Shown piece by piece: positions 9,016 through 18,404 of a DNA stretch of 64,000 nt. Every line of letters begins with the position of its first letter. Within the stretch, counting starts at the first letter, position 1. Both the position numbers and the translations under genes were made by a program. The stretch lies in assembly GCF_019209865.1 (NCBI RefSeq), contig NZ_JAHUTT010000016.1, forward strand, positions 1 to 64,000, written 5' to 3'. Under the pieces are notes generated by a model. That model was not told the origin of the DNA, did no database searches, and saw only the letters and a list, made by a program, of their open reading frames with translations. This stretch comes from Shewanella sp. NIFS-20-20. GTDB lineage: Bacteria > Pseudomonadota > Gammaproteobacteria > Enterobacterales > Shewanellaceae.

Positions 9016-10650
9016 TTATATATTCCGATAGGAAACTGTTGATCCAATTTTAACCTTGGTGCCAAAATAGCCTGCAGGGCTGCGCAATCTAAACCCAAGC
9101 TGCGCTCCTTTAGATGCTGGATAAATGAAGGATCCACTCGCTGAAGCACTGGCAGCTGAAAGGTAAACAACAGGTATTATGCCAAGCACAGCCCACGTAC
9201 CTGAGCCTGCGTCGTCTCTCAAAATTTCTACAAACTGGCCAACACCTTGTTCCGTTGTAGAAAGTTTAAGATTAATATTCCATTCGTATAAGCCATAGTT
9301 AGGAGTCACAAAACTAACTCCCATGGTCCCTCTAATATCTACCTGTTCAGTATCGAAAACATATAACCCATACGGATCTGTTGTTACGTTATCATCGGAT
9401 AGTGTTTGCATTGATAGACCCAGCGCATAGGCTAGATCGTTGAAATCCCATGACCCGTTAATGTCAAAGTTATCTTTCACAATCAACTTCGTTCTGTCAA
9501 AGTTCGGTAATCCGGTGATAATTGGCTTATTAAGTTCAACTTTGTTATTACTGATACTGTTATAGCCAACATGCACGTGCCCATCATTAGTGTATTCTAT
9601 CGCCGCGCCAATGGTACCGCCGATAATGTTGATACCACGGCAATTATCCAGCCTAATACGCCCGGTTGCTGCATTGCCATTGTCGTACAAGTGACAACCT
9701 ACTAAATCATAACCAAAGGCCACCTTTTCAGCCCAAAGTTGGTAACTATTGTTGTGATTAATATTTGTACCAACAAACATGCCATGATGTGGATTCCCGC
9801 CTGCGGTTGGGTGGCGTAAATGCAGGCCACCTCCGTTACCAGAAATAGTCCCACCAATCCAGTTAGTATTGCCAGTCTCTTCCAGCACACCTCTATTGGC
9901 ATTGTCTGTCGAAAAACAATTGGTTAACGAATGGTATTCTGCAGGGAAACCGTCTAAAAATTGAAAGCCGTCCCAGTTTTCTCGACATGTAAGACCGTTG
10001 GTGTAACTGCGTCCGACCGTGCCAGATAATAATCCTCCGCCATTAAACTTGACACCAACCGATTTAAAACGTTCAATAATGATGCCACCATCAATCGTAT
10101 GCTTAAGCGCATTTGGTCCAACACTTAATCCAATAGAACCCGCAACTTCAGACGTTGGCTTATTCGTTCCCCGTGTAATTATGCCTTTGCCGCATAAGCG
10201 CCAACCTATGGAGTCTCCTAAAAAACAAACACCGTCATCAGACTGCGTGATAGTCGCGTTTTGGAATTTCACTACTTGACCAGCTGGGATGACGTAAACC
10301 CCCGATTTAGCATCATCAATATCGATCAAAAAATGCCGATAATTGGCAGCCTGCGCCCATGCTGCTATACCATACTTTTGTTTTAACCTGCTTAATGATG
10401 CACTATCAGATGACGATAAATTTCCATTAATAAACGCCTGTGCCAGATGGTCATCATTCTCTGGATCAAACTCCACCCCCGTCTCAGCCAGCGCATTCTG
10501 AAACTCAGCAATAACATGATTAAACCAATCCGCACCAGGGTAACTGGGAACATTGTTTTCACCTGACTCAGTAAACCAGCCTGCTAGGCCTGTTAGTGGC
10601 TTACTGGCTGGGCGCTGTTCGGCTTGTGAACCATTCTGTAACGGATGCAT
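9016..10650 (-). CDS. Tail fibre / tailspike protein with beta-helix
   Basis: A 544-aa protein at the end of the late operon. The first 80 or so residues look like a phage tail attachment region (GADWFNHVIAEFQNAL). The middle (about 130-400) is rich in short Gly/Asn repeats such as GGTISGNGGGLHL and GGTIGAAIEYTNDG, typical of a right-handed parallel beta-helix as in tailspikes and pectate-lyase-like enzymes. The C-terminus is probably a receptor-binding or trimerisation domain. It should recognise the host surface and may degrade polysaccharide; catalytic residues cannot be assigned. No tail-fibre assembly chaperone gene follows, unlike Mu. Confidence 0.75.
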   Translation of the reverse strand: MHPLQNGSQAEQRPASKPLTGLAGWFTESGENNVPSYPGADWFNHVIAEFQNALAETGVEFDPENDDHLAQAFINGNLSSSDSASLSRLKQKYGIAAWAQAANYRHFLIDIDDAKSGVYVIPAGQVVKFQNATITQSDDGVCFLGDSIGWRLCGKGIITRGTNKPTSEVAGSIGLSVGPNALKHTIDGGIIIERFKSVGVKFNGGGLLSGTVGRSYTNGLTCRENWDGFQFLDGFPAEYHSLTNCFSTDNANRGVLEETGNTNWIGGTISGNGGGLHLRHPTAGGNPHHGMFVGTNINHNNSYQLWAEKVAFGYDLVGCHLYDNGNAATGRIRLDNCRGINIIGGTIGAAIEYTNDGHVHVGYNSISNNKVELNKPIITGLPNFDRTKLIVKDNFDINGSWDFNDLAYALGLSMQTLSDDNVTTDPYGLYVFDTEQVDIRGTMGVSFVTPNYGLYEWNINLKLSTTEQGVGQFVEILRDDAGSGTWAVLGIIPVVYLSAASASASGSFIYPASKGAQLGFRLRSPAGYFGTKVKIGSTVSYRNI

Positions 10651-10717
10651 GTTAACTCTCCTAATCGAAACTCATTTAAACGCTGTTTAAAGCGGGTTTA
10701 TTGCTAAAGAAAAATGC

Positions 10718-11302
10718 CTAAACGGCGTAGTAAAATTCGTAATACAAACCGCCTAATTTGTAGCGGTTTAAAGTGCATTCAAGCACTCTGGCGTCACTGG
10801 CCAGCAGTGGGGTTAATACGTCATCTAAACAGGTCATATACGCACCTGGAATACCAGTTACTGTTACACGCAAAATATAGCGATATTGCTGCGGCCATAA
10901 TGGGTAAGTACAACCTCGTAAACAGTGGTGGGGGAACACCTCATCAACGCTTACAGTAAATCCCAAATCCTCTGCTAGTCGCTGTACGTTCCAAGCCTGT
11001 AAACCACCCTTGCGATGATACTTTTCAACCACGGCATAACGGCGATATTCAAAGTTAGAATTAGGCTCTGCTATACACTCAGGCAGGCCTAAATATTCTT
11101 CCCATTCATCAAGCAATTGCTGAGTGGTTTCTGGGCGCATTTCTAACAACAAGTTATCAGCGCTTGCCTCGGCTCGCTCTAGCCTTGGTGCGTAACCTTG
11201 GGCGTACTTATAAAGGTCTAACGACGTAGCGCGCTGCCAAATTACCCCGCGGGGCATTTGGGCCATAATGGCGTTAGTCCACTGCGCTACGCTATGCGCC
11301 AT
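10718..11302 (-). CDS. Baseplate/tail protein, Mu gp48-like (DUF2313)
   Basis: A 194-aa protein of the Mu gp48 family, placed as in Mu between the baseplate J-like protein and the tail fibre. The start MAHSVAQWTNAIMAQMPRG and the segment RLERAEASADNLLLEMRPETT are characteristic. It is thought to be a baseplate component linking wedge and fibre. Its start overlaps the previous gene by 11 nt, which suggests translational coupling. Confidence 0.82.
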   Translation of the reverse strand: MAHSVAQWTNAIMAQMPRGVIWQRATSLDLYKYAQGYAPRLERAEASADNLLLEMRPETTQQLLDEWEEYLGLPECIAEPNSNFEYRRYAVVEKYHRKGGLQAWNVQRLAEDLGFTVSVDEVFPHHCLRGCTYPLWPQQYRYILRVTVTGIPGAYMTCLDDVLTPLLASDARVLECTLNRYKLGGLYYEFYYAV

Positions 11303-12353
11303 TGATAGTACCTAGTGCGTGCAGCTCTGTTGCTAACGCGGTTACGTCTGCATTTAAATCTAAGGTGTAATCAGTCACGCCAACGGTTGATCCAATGGCA
11401 GTGCGCACCCCACTTAACAGCAAGGTATCACCTGGTCCTAAAGTGTTAATGTACGCCTCGATGCTGGCTTTTACACTTAGCTGTAATTCAGGTGATTCAG
11501 GCGTTAAGCCAATCACTAAATTGGTGGTTTTCAGTGTTAGCGGAATATAAACCGCCTCAATGCCTCCTGGACGGCCCACATCAACACCAGTTGCAGGGTC
11601 AGAATGACGATAGATATAAGCCTCCATCGCCACTTGGTCTTGGTAAGTAGGTAAGATGTCCACTCGGTCATCAAAAACAAACGCATAACCTACGGTGGCA
11701 GGGCCTTGATAATTGTCCTCAGCCCAGGCGCGGTTAACGCCTGCCACTTCACGGCACCATGCCACATAATCATGCACAGCGCCGCCCATAGGCGGGTTAC
11801 GCTTGCGGAATAAAAGCCGCTCAAGCACCTTAGCAGCAGACTCTAAATCGGCACCGCCAATCAAACCACTGCTAATACCGTTTGGCTGTATGCCTGGCAC
11901 AGTAGAAACTAAGGTTAAGGTTTCACCTGCAGGCAGGTTACCTGCTGCGCCTGGCTCTTCTGCTTCAACTTGCACAATAACATTGCCAACCGATGGCGGA
12001 TTAGATAGCGTCACTCGATACAAGCGGCCATCTGAATGCGTCATCACGGTGTCAATAGGGATAGCGGTATTACCCGCAAAAGTAACTTGGCCTGCCGCGC
12101 TTGTGGCCAGCTTTTGAATAACGCCTTCATATCTGGCGGTATCAATAATGGTTTGGTCTTCTGATTCAGAAGAGGGGATTATCTGGCGTACTATCCAGCT
12201 TTGAAAATCATACAGGTCACGAACGCTACCACTCACCGCAGCATTAAGCGCCTGCTCAATGCCAAACTTAGGTAAGATGGTGTCTAACGAGGCTTCAATA
12301 TCAATTAAGCCGCTGTCGATTAAACTGCGTAGCGTAGGTACATTAAACGGCAC
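11292..12353 (-). CDS. Baseplate J-like protein, Mu gp47
   Basis: A contractile-tail baseplate wedge protein of the gpJ/gp47 family. The frame is open from 12401, but the family normally begins near MPFN, and here GTG CCG TTT AAT at 12353 matches with GGGAG about 8 nt upstream, giving 353 aa. The SGLIGGADLESAAKVLERLLFR segment is typical of J-like proteins. The start overlaps the end of the gp46-like gene by 11 nt. Confidence 0.85.
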   Translation of the reverse strand: MPFNVPTLRSLIDSGLIDIEASLDTILPKFGIEQALNAAVSGSVRDLYDFQSWIVRQIIPSSESEDQTIIDTARYEGVIQKLATSAAGQVTFAGNTAIPIDTVMTHSDGRLYRVTLSNPPSVGNVIVQVEAEEPGAAGNLPAGETLTLVSTVPGIQPNGISSGLIGGADLESAAKVLERLLFRKRNPPMGGAVHDYVAWCREVAGVNRAWAEDNYQGPATVGYAFVFDDRVDILPTYQDQVAMEAYIYRHSDPATGVDVGRPGGIEAVYIPLTLKTTNLVIGLTPESPELQLSVKASIEAYINTLGPGDTLLLSGVRTAIGSTVGVTDYTLDLNADVTALATELHALGTINGA

Positions 12354-12807
12354 GTTGCGTCTCCCATCGTTTTGACACGGTAAACGAGATAACCTCGTCA
12401 TCAGGTTTAGTGATCACAATGTTCAAGGCCAAGGTTTGAAAACGCGGAATAGACCCCGTCACTTTTACGCTTTTAGCCAACGCACCATCACCGGTATCTT
12501 TAAGCATCCAAGCCAGTGCATCTTCGGCATATTTAACCGCTTTATTACGCACTTCTGTTGTCAGCTTTTCGCGATACAGTAACCACAATTTACTGCCCCA
12601 AGGCGCATCGTAAAAAGTGTCACCTGGCCAACCTCTAAGGTCGTTAGATGCATCGGGCAATTCATCTGAATCATCCGCTCTTGCATCAGTAAACAGTGAG
12701 ATCAAAACGAGGGCGGATATCTCACCATCGATATCACCACCCTCGTTGCTGCCATCAATCAGCACACCTGAATTTTTCACCATGTCGAACACGATGCTTA
12801 CACTCAT
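12343..12807 (-). CDS. Mu gp46-like baseplate protein
   Basis: A 154-aa protein of the Mu gp46 / P2 gpW-like group, a baseplate wedge component. The conserved region around DLRGWPGDTFYDAPWGSKLWLL is diagnostic. It lies between the spike (gp45) and J-like (gp47) genes as in Mu. Confidence 0.82.
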   Translation of the reverse strand: MSVSIVFDMVKNSGVLIDGSNEGGDIDGEISALVLISLFTDARADDSDELPDASNDLRGWPGDTFYDAPWGSKLWLLYREKLTTEVRNKAVKYAEDALAWMLKDTGDGALAKSVKVTGSIPRFQTLALNIVITKPDDEVISFTVSKRWETQRAV

Positions 12808-12814
12808 AAAAAAC

Positions 12815-13417
12815 CTATTGCGGTGTGGTTGTTGGTCTACCTTCTGCGTCGTTGTGGGTGTGGCCTAGGTAAGAAATATTATTAGCGCTTAAATCAGATC
12901 CAGTAACAACACTGTCTGAGGTAATACCGCTAACGGCATAAATACCGAGGTCTGTTGATATGCCACCTGTCACATGCAAAGGGCCTTGAATTAATGTTTC
13001 AGGTGAGATGATAGTAAAGGAGTTGGCGACTTCGAAAATAACGTCGGTTGCTGTAACCAGTATCTTTCCGTCTTTGGTCAAGCGGATTTTATGCCCTTCA
13101 AGATGGTATAGAAAAACATCACCACTTTCACCTTTTGGACGATATTTTTTATCTTCAACGGCAATGGCCACCAAACCAGAAAGCGACCCACCCAGCGCGG
13201 CCAATATCGCCTCAGAGCCAGCAGGCGGAACCGAGCTAATACCATAATTTTGAAAGCGCTCAATATTATCTGCTGACTCATCGGCATGCATTTTTACCTG
13301 TAGGTTTTGCCGCTGCAGGTCTTCAACAAGGTCAGTCACAATGGCACGGGTCAGCATGCCAGTAATGCGGCGTCTAATCGGTGCAAGTAGGCGATCAATA
13401 TAACGTTCAGTTACCAC
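12815..13417 (-). CDS. Baseplate assembly protein V / Mu gp45 (tail spike)
   Basis: A 200-aa protein of the gpV/gp45 family, which forms the membrane-piercing spike under the tail tube. A short N-terminal domain is followed by an OB-fold region and a repetitive beta-rich C-terminus ending in LGHTHNDAEGRPTTTPQ; the HTH pattern of histidines near the tip recalls the metal-binding apex of such spikes. The start overlaps the gp44-like stop by 11 nt. Confidence 0.85.
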   Translation of the reverse strand: MVTERYIDRLLAPIRRRITGMLTRAIVTDLVEDLQRQNLQVKMHADESADNIERFQNYGISSVPPAGSEAILAALGGSLSGLVAIAVEDKKYRPKGESGDVFLYHLEGHKIRLTKDGKILVTATDVIFEVANSFTIISPETLIQGPLHVTGGISTDLGIYAVSGITSDSVVTGSDLSANNISYLGHTHNDAEGRPTTTPQ

Positions 13418-14507
13418 TTTTCACACTCCATTGATCACCACTTAACTTCGTTTCTTTTGAAGCTTCTGCAGGTATATCCATCGCATCAGGTTTAACCACA
13501 CTAATCACCGCCAAACGGCCTGCATCGTCTTCGCTAAACATTATCGAGGCAATCAACATCTCTTCATCTAAACCTAATATCTCATCGATAACAGGGGTAA
13601 TGGTATTAATGTTCCAAAGCTTGCCCGTTTGCGGAATGCGCCAGCCTGTTACCGTATATTCAGCAGTGTTTGATTTACCTATGCTGCGTTGGCGTTCCCA
13701 CTGGCCGCGCTTAGCTGCGCCCTCTGCCGTAGTGATCTCTTCATTGACAATAATCATAGGGCGATAACGGCTAATATCACTGTCTGTAATATCGGCTTTA
13801 ATACCGCCAACGGTAGATAATGCCGAACCATCCCACTTTTCACCAAAGGCAGCACCTGCGGCTTTAACGGTAAACTTGCTATACCGCTGACGCCAACTAA
13901 AACGGCCACGGGCAGCAAGCACGTTTTCACCCAGTATCAATGACACACCCGCCTTAACTTTACTGGCACGGGTGATCACCAAATTACCAAAGGTATCGCT
14001 GGTCAACAGTACGCCACGCTGTCTAGCCAAACGTGATAACAACTCATGCGGGGTTTCACCTTGCTCAATTTGAATGCGCGCAAAGGCCTCACCCACATCA
14101 GTATTAACAACCACTTTTATGCCAAACGGCTTGCATACTGTGTTCGCTATCTGCGTTAAGGTTTGGTTGTTAAACTGGCCGCTTGGGTGGTCAACTGAGC
14201 AATCAACTAGGTCAGCGGTTTTATCACGACCACTCACACTAATGGTCACCGTGGTGGCATCATAGCTTGGGATCCAATCATCAACGTAACCCGTAATAAC
14301 CCGCTCGCTGCCAATATCAACCGTGCATGCTTGGCCTTGCTTAATGGGTTCAACAAACGCTTTATATTGCTGCTCGCTGCCTTGCCACTTCCACGTTAGC
14401 TCTAACGAGAACGATCCAGACATCGCCTCAAGCGAACGAGTCACCTCAACCTTAGTCCAGCCCTGGTAAACATTGCCACCGGCTTTTAATACAATCGGTT
14501 CAGCCAT
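13407..14507 (-). CDS. Baseplate hub protein, Mu gp44 (gpP)-like
   Basis: A 366-aa protein of the Mu gpP / late control D-like family, which forms the baseplate hub on which the spike sits (T4 gp27-like fold). The motif EQGETPHELLSRLARQRGVL and the following LTSDTFGNLVIT are typical. It abuts the gp43-like gene by one base. Confidence 0.85.
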   Translation of the reverse strand: MAEPIVLKAGGNVYQGWTKVEVTRSLEAMSGSFSLELTWKWQGSEQQYKAFVEPIKQGQACTVDIGSERVITGYVDDWIPSYDATTVTISVSGRDKTADLVDCSVDHPSGQFNNQTLTQIANTVCKPFGIKVVVNTDVGEAFARIQIEQGETPHELLSRLARQRGVLLTSDTFGNLVITRASKVKAGVSLILGENVLAARGRFSWRQRYSKFTVKAAGAAFGEKWDGSALSTVGGIKADITDSDISRYRPMIIVNEEITTAEGAAKRGQWERQRSIGKSNTAEYTVTGWRIPQTGKLWNINTITPVIDEILGLDEEMLIASIMFSEDDAGRLAVISVVKPDAMDIPAEASKETKLSGDQWSVKSGN

Positions 14508-15823
14508 CAGTTTATTACCTCAACCTTATCAGTAGGCAAAATAAACGCAGGGTTAGCAAAACCGTTACGCTGCACTATGCTATCGCGGCGCTCTGTGTTG
14601 GCCGTTTCTTGCCATGCAACTAATGCAACCGGTACCGACTCAATAGGCTTGTAAATGCTCACCTGTGGCAATAACTCTGCACGGGCGCGCGTATCGGCTA
14701 GCACTGACTGCCTTAACACACGCATATTACGCCACACGGACGAACGGCTACTCTCTACTGCAGCTGCTGCGTAAACAGCTAATCTATCAGCAATGCCATA
14801 ACCAATATTTTTAAGCTGCTGCCCCGTTAATATCGCATTACGCTCAGCACCAGACAGGCTTTGTAATACTGTTGCTTCATCATCAAGCTTTTGCACAATA
14901 TCGGCATCGCCCAACGCCAAACATTCAGACAACACCGCACGGTTAAGTGTTAAGTTTTTAAACGCCGCAGCATTGGCGATTACCGCTGCCTGCTTTGATG
15001 GATTAGCCAGCTTAGGTACTGAGCCAGCCTTACCCCCTTCGCTTGATATATCACGTGCTAAGCCACCGGTAATAGCCAACTCTGCACGGGTACCTTGCCA
15101 ACGGTTTTGCACGTTCTGATAAACACCTAAAGCGCGGATTGGGTCTTTAACCACGCCTTTAATGTCTTCCATCAGGCCCATTGCTTCACGTGCCAATTCA
15201 CCCGGGTAAGCAAGTAGCTCACCTATAGAGTCTTTAGCGCGCATCAATCTATCGGTCCACTCACGCAGATCATCAGGCAATGAGGGCAGGTTGCGGGTCA
15301 GCTCATCTAAATCATCTAAAAACAGATCAACCATATCGCCAGCACCTTCTAAGGTGTCGGTATCAAACTCATCTTCAAAGGCTTTATCAACGGCATCTTT
15401 GGTGTTATCAGCATCAGCATTAATCTGTTTAGCGGTATCTGATTTGGCATTAGGAAATAGGTTTTCACCCACTTCAAATACTTCAAAGTTAATGGTGGCG
15501 GTACCATCAATGCGATTAACCAGCTTGTGGCTAACCTTGCCAACTTGCACTTTACGAATACCAAACCATGGGTGAACAAGCTCACCGGCACCAGGCTTGT
15601 TTAATGCTTCAAGAATAGCTTGCAACTGCTCAAAGTAATCAGCACCCACCACGCGCCCACTAATGCGCTCTTGGGTAAGCACCTTGCCGTTATCTTCGGT
15701 ATAGCCAATCTCTTTTTTTGGGTAAGCATGGGGAATAGCACGACGGCCACTTTCGCCATCGGCTTCTTCTAATAAAAATTCAACACCTCGAAACGAGGCA
15801 GTTAAACGGTCTTCAAATGCCAT
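14507..15823 (-). CDS. Mu gp43-like protein (DNA circularisation N-terminal family)
   Basis: A 438-aa protein of the family annotated as phage DNA circularisation protein, which corresponds to Mu gp43 (gpN). The N-terminus FEDRLTASFRGVEFLLEEA and the motif LVHPWFGIRKVQVG are typical. By position after the tape measure, a tail or baseplate role is more likely than DNA circularisation. The C-terminal half is a long helical segment. Confidence 0.83.
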   Translation of the reverse strand: MAFEDRLTASFRGVEFLLEEADGESGRRAIPHAYPKKEIGYTEDNGKVLTQERISGRVVGADYFEQLQAILEALNKPGAGELVHPWFGIRKVQVGKVSHKLVNRIDGTATINFEVFEVGENLFPNAKSDTAKQINADADNTKDAVDKAFEDEFDTDTLEGAGDMVDLFLDDLDELTRNLPSLPDDLREWTDRLMRAKDSIGELLAYPGELAREAMGLMEDIKGVVKDPIRALGVYQNVQNRWQGTRAELAITGGLARDISSEGGKAGSVPKLANPSKQAAVIANAAAFKNLTLNRAVLSECLALGDADIVQKLDDEATVLQSLSGAERNAILTGQQLKNIGYGIADRLAVYAAAAVESSRSSVWRNMRVLRQSVLADTRARAELLPQVSIYKPIESVPVALVAWQETANTERRDSIVQRNGFANPAFILPTDKVEVIN

Positions 15824-15846
15824 TTAAAGCTCCTATAACTTTCGAG

Positions 15847-17562
15847 TTAATTAATGCCGGTATCGGGATCAACAGTAACGCCTAGTGGAACATTGCGAGG
15901 GGTAACCTTTATACGATCATCGGATACAGCAATATCAAGTGCTAGCTTGCTACTGACACCATTGACCATGCCTGCAATGTCAGAGCCCGCATTAACATCT
16001 TTAATGCCGCTGCCAAATACACTGGGTAACAAATCAGATAACGTGGTGGCCTTAGCCCACTTGGCAAAATCAGTATCACCCACGGCAGCATCGGCAATTG
16101 ATTCAACAATGGGATACATCAGCAAAGTCGCTAAGCCGCCCTTAGCAGCTGACCCAGCCTTACTCCATTTACTTTTACCTTTATTGCTGCCACCCATAGC
16201 ATCGGTAATGTCGGTACCCATAGCACCGCCCATACCACCTTTACCCATGTTCACTACATACACAGGCATCACGCCCATATCGGCAAAGCCACCTTTACCG
16301 CCGCCAGCGCCACCTTTGCCACCGCCAAATACGCCTTTAATAGAGCCAGCAAGATCTAATCCTTTCTTGGCTGCGACCAAACCACCTACTACCCACAATG
16401 CGGCCTCGCCCCATTTAAGCCAGTTATCAATGGTTTTATCGTCAACACTATTAATCGCATCGGCTAAATCTTGAATGGGTTTTGATAATCTACTTTCAGC
16501 AAATTTATTAAATGAGGTATTTAATGATTTAATTGCATTATTAAATTCAGCGGCATTTTTAGCAGAGGCTTTTTGTGTTTCACCATATTCACCAGATGAA
16601 ACTGTCATCTGAGTTAATAGATCTTTATTCTCTTGCGAATATAAAGCTGCCAAACCCTGTAATGATGTTTGGTCAAATATATCACCCAATTTAAGCGGGT
16701 CGTTTTTAGCCTTATCTAATATCTCTAATAATAATTCAACAGGCTGGCGTAATTCTTTAGTGCCTTTTTTAAATACTTCGATACCTTGCTGATTTAAAAA
16801 CTCAACTTTCTTCTTATCTGAAAAAGTTGCAAACACGGCTTGAATAGATGTCAATGATTCATTGGCATTACCCTTTGCTTTAGCAAACAATTGCACTAAT
16901 GCGCCCATCTGGGTAATAGCTTGTGGCCCTTTACTTTGATACGTCGCAAATAACTGCTCTGATATTGAGGCTAAATCTTTAACGTTCACACTACCCACCG
17001 CAAACTGGCTGTATAAATCATCGATAGTGTTCATTACGTCTTTGGCATCTTTAATGCCTTTCTCGCGGAACTGGGCAAATATCGCCCCGCTTGATTTAGC
17101 ATCAGCGCCAAATGCCTGCATAAACAAGCCCATGTTTTCTAGGTTAGCAATGGTAAATTCAAAGTCACCCGTCTTACCCAACAGCTCATCAATGGCCGAG
17201 GCGAACTCTGTGGTGTCAATGCGAATGTCTTGCTGATTAGCCAGTTCAAGAATATTGTTTTTCAGTGAGGCGACTTGATCATCGGTTAACTTGGCGTTGG
17301 TACCAATGCGGGTCATCTGCTCTGAGAAGTTACCAATATTGCGCACCGTTGCACCGGTAGCGAACGCAGCAGCCATACCCACATAGCGATTACCCAAGGT
17401 ATCAATACCGCGCCCTGCAGCAGCGGCAGAGCTGCGCACCAGCGTCATTGCCTTTTCGTTACGCTTGGCAAAGTCGCTCATTGAATTGCCGTACTGACGC
17501 GCTTTAGCCGCAAGGTTGCCAGCAAGGTTTAAAATGATATCGGTTTTAAGTTGCTGGGCCAT
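15847..17562 (-). CDS. Tail tape measure protein
   Basis: A 571-aa tail-length protein (Mu gp42-like). The first 350 residues are helical and resemble the TP901-type tape measure core (GTNAKLTDDQVASLKNN...). A Gly-rich stretch near residue 420-450 and hydrophobic segments follow. At 571 aa it should set a short tail. Its start lies inside the last codons of the frameshifted chaperone, an arrangement usual for tape measure genes. Confidence 0.88.
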   Translation of the reverse strand: MAQQLKTDIILNLAGNLAAKARQYGNSMSDFAKRNEKAMTLVRSSAAAAGRGIDTLGNRYVGMAAAFATGATVRNIGNFSEQMTRIGTNAKLTDDQVASLKNNILELANQQDIRIDTTEFASAIDELLGKTGDFEFTIANLENMGLFMQAFGADAKSSGAIFAQFREKGIKDAKDVMNTIDDLYSQFAVGSVNVKDLASISEQLFATYQSKGPQAITQMGALVQLFAKAKGNANESLTSIQAVFATFSDKKKVEFLNQQGIEVFKKGTKELRQPVELLLEILDKAKNDPLKLGDIFDQTSLQGLAALYSQENKDLLTQMTVSSGEYGETQKASAKNAAEFNNAIKSLNTSFNKFAESRLSKPIQDLADAINSVDDKTIDNWLKWGEAALWVVGGLVAAKKGLDLAGSIKGVFGGGKGGAGGGKGGFADMGVMPVYVVNMGKGGMGGAMGTDITDAMGGSNKGKSKWSKAGSAAKGGLATLLMYPIVESIADAAVGDTDFAKWAKATTLSDLLPSVFGSGIKDVNAGSDIAGMVNGVSSKLALDIAVSDDRIKVTPRNVPLGVTVDPDTGIN

Positions 17563-18032
17563 GAATAAGATCTCTTAACTTATGATAGGTGCGCACCAAG
17601 CGGCGCAGTGACATAGCGCATGAGACGCTAAGCGGAACGCGAGAGCTAATGGCTAGCTGCATGCTCTCGCAAATATCCCCCAGCGCCCTAAGGTCGCCCC
17701 CGAGTAGCTAGCTCCTGTGCAATTAACTGATCAAGCTCGCTGGCTTTGTTTTGCAACAAGGTAAAATCATCCTGGTGCAACTTGCGCAGCTCTTTAATAC
17801 TAATCGGCCCTTGCACTGCACCAATGTATTCCACTTGGCGCACTAGCAGCTCTAGGCCATAAAGCACATCACTGGTATAGGCTATGGCTTTACCGTCTTG
17901 CACCACTACCTTTTCAGCCGCTAACTGCGCATCAATGTAATCACCTGAGGTCAGCTCTTTAAGGCCCACCTCAAGGTGGGTACTTTCACCCGCCTTGAGG
18001 CCATGCACTAAATCAAACGTCATCACCGCCAT
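17546..18032 (-). CDS. Tail assembly chaperone, long -2 frameshift product
   Basis: Predicted 162-aa protein. The first 112 codons are read as in the short product; at ACT CGG GGG CGA the glycine tRNA on GGG (17699-17697) can slip back two bases on the run of five G (17701-17697) and continue GGC GAC CTT. That frame stays open for 50 more codons to a TAA ending at 17546, 17 nt inside the tape measure gene. The -1 frame closes after 14 codons, so -2 is the only useful shift. Mu itself is known to use a -2 shift here, unlike the -1 shift of lambda. The extension (GDLRALGDICESMQ...) is basic and helical. Confidence 0.75.
17688..18032 (-). CDS. Tail assembly chaperone, Mu gp41-like (short product)
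   Basis: A 114-aa protein between the tail tube and tape measure genes, in the position of Mu gp41. Its family binds the tape measure during tail assembly and is lost from the virion. It starts with ATG right at the tail-tube stop. The zero-frame stop TAG is at 17690-17688, five bases after the slippery run. Confidence 0.82.
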   Translation of the reverse strand: MAVMTFDLVHGLKAGESTHLEVGLKELTSGDYIDAQLAAEKVVVQDGKAIAYTSDVLYGLELLVRQVEYIGAVQGPISIKELRKLHQDDFTLLQNKASELDQLIAQELATRGRP

Positions 18033-18385
18033 TAGATACGCTCGACTTTGTTGCCCTGGAACGTGCCGGTCACATCACCACTATCGCTAATGGTAAAAGG
18101 TGCCTGTGGCGCGCAATCGGTCATCATATAGTCAACGCCGTTATCGCCTTCCCACGTTAATGTGGCATTGGTAAGGGCGTTAATTTCAAGCACGTCCACA
18201 TCTTCATCGGCAGCAATCACCACAGCAATGGTAGGCACAGTGTATTCGTTAGACTGCCCCCACACACGACCAGGGCCAACATGTGGAGTACGGGTATAAC
18301 CGCCTGGGCTTAGGGTAGATCCCTTTTTCGTTTTCAGCTGCTTGCTGTTGGCACGAATAACCACTTCACCTAGGATTTGTCCCAT
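18032..18385 (-). CDS. Tail tube protein (Mu gpM-like)
   Basis: A 117-aa inner tail tube protein of the Mu gpM family. The segment VIRANSKQLKTKKGSTLSPGG and the C-terminal GDVTGTFQGNKVERI fit. It directly follows the sheath gene with a 19-nt gap and an AGGAGC ribosome site. Confidence 0.87.
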   Translation of the reverse strand: MGQILGEVVIRANSKQLKTKKGSTLSPGGYTRTPHVGPGRVWGQSNEYTVPTIAVVIAADEDVDVLEINALTNATLTWEGDNGVDYMMTDCAPQAPFTISDSGDVTGTFQGNKVERI

Positions 18386-18404
18386 GTGCTTATGCTCCTA
18401 TTGA

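Noticed and set aside
8935-10717. An invertible tail-fibre (gin/G-segment) module as in Mu
   Set aside because: Only one fibre gene is present, no invertase gene is seen, and there are no inverted gix-like sites around it.
17645-17702. A -1 frameshift in the tail chaperone gene
   Set aside because: The -1 frame stops after 14 codons (AGC TAG), far short of the tape measure gene; only the -2 frame is long.
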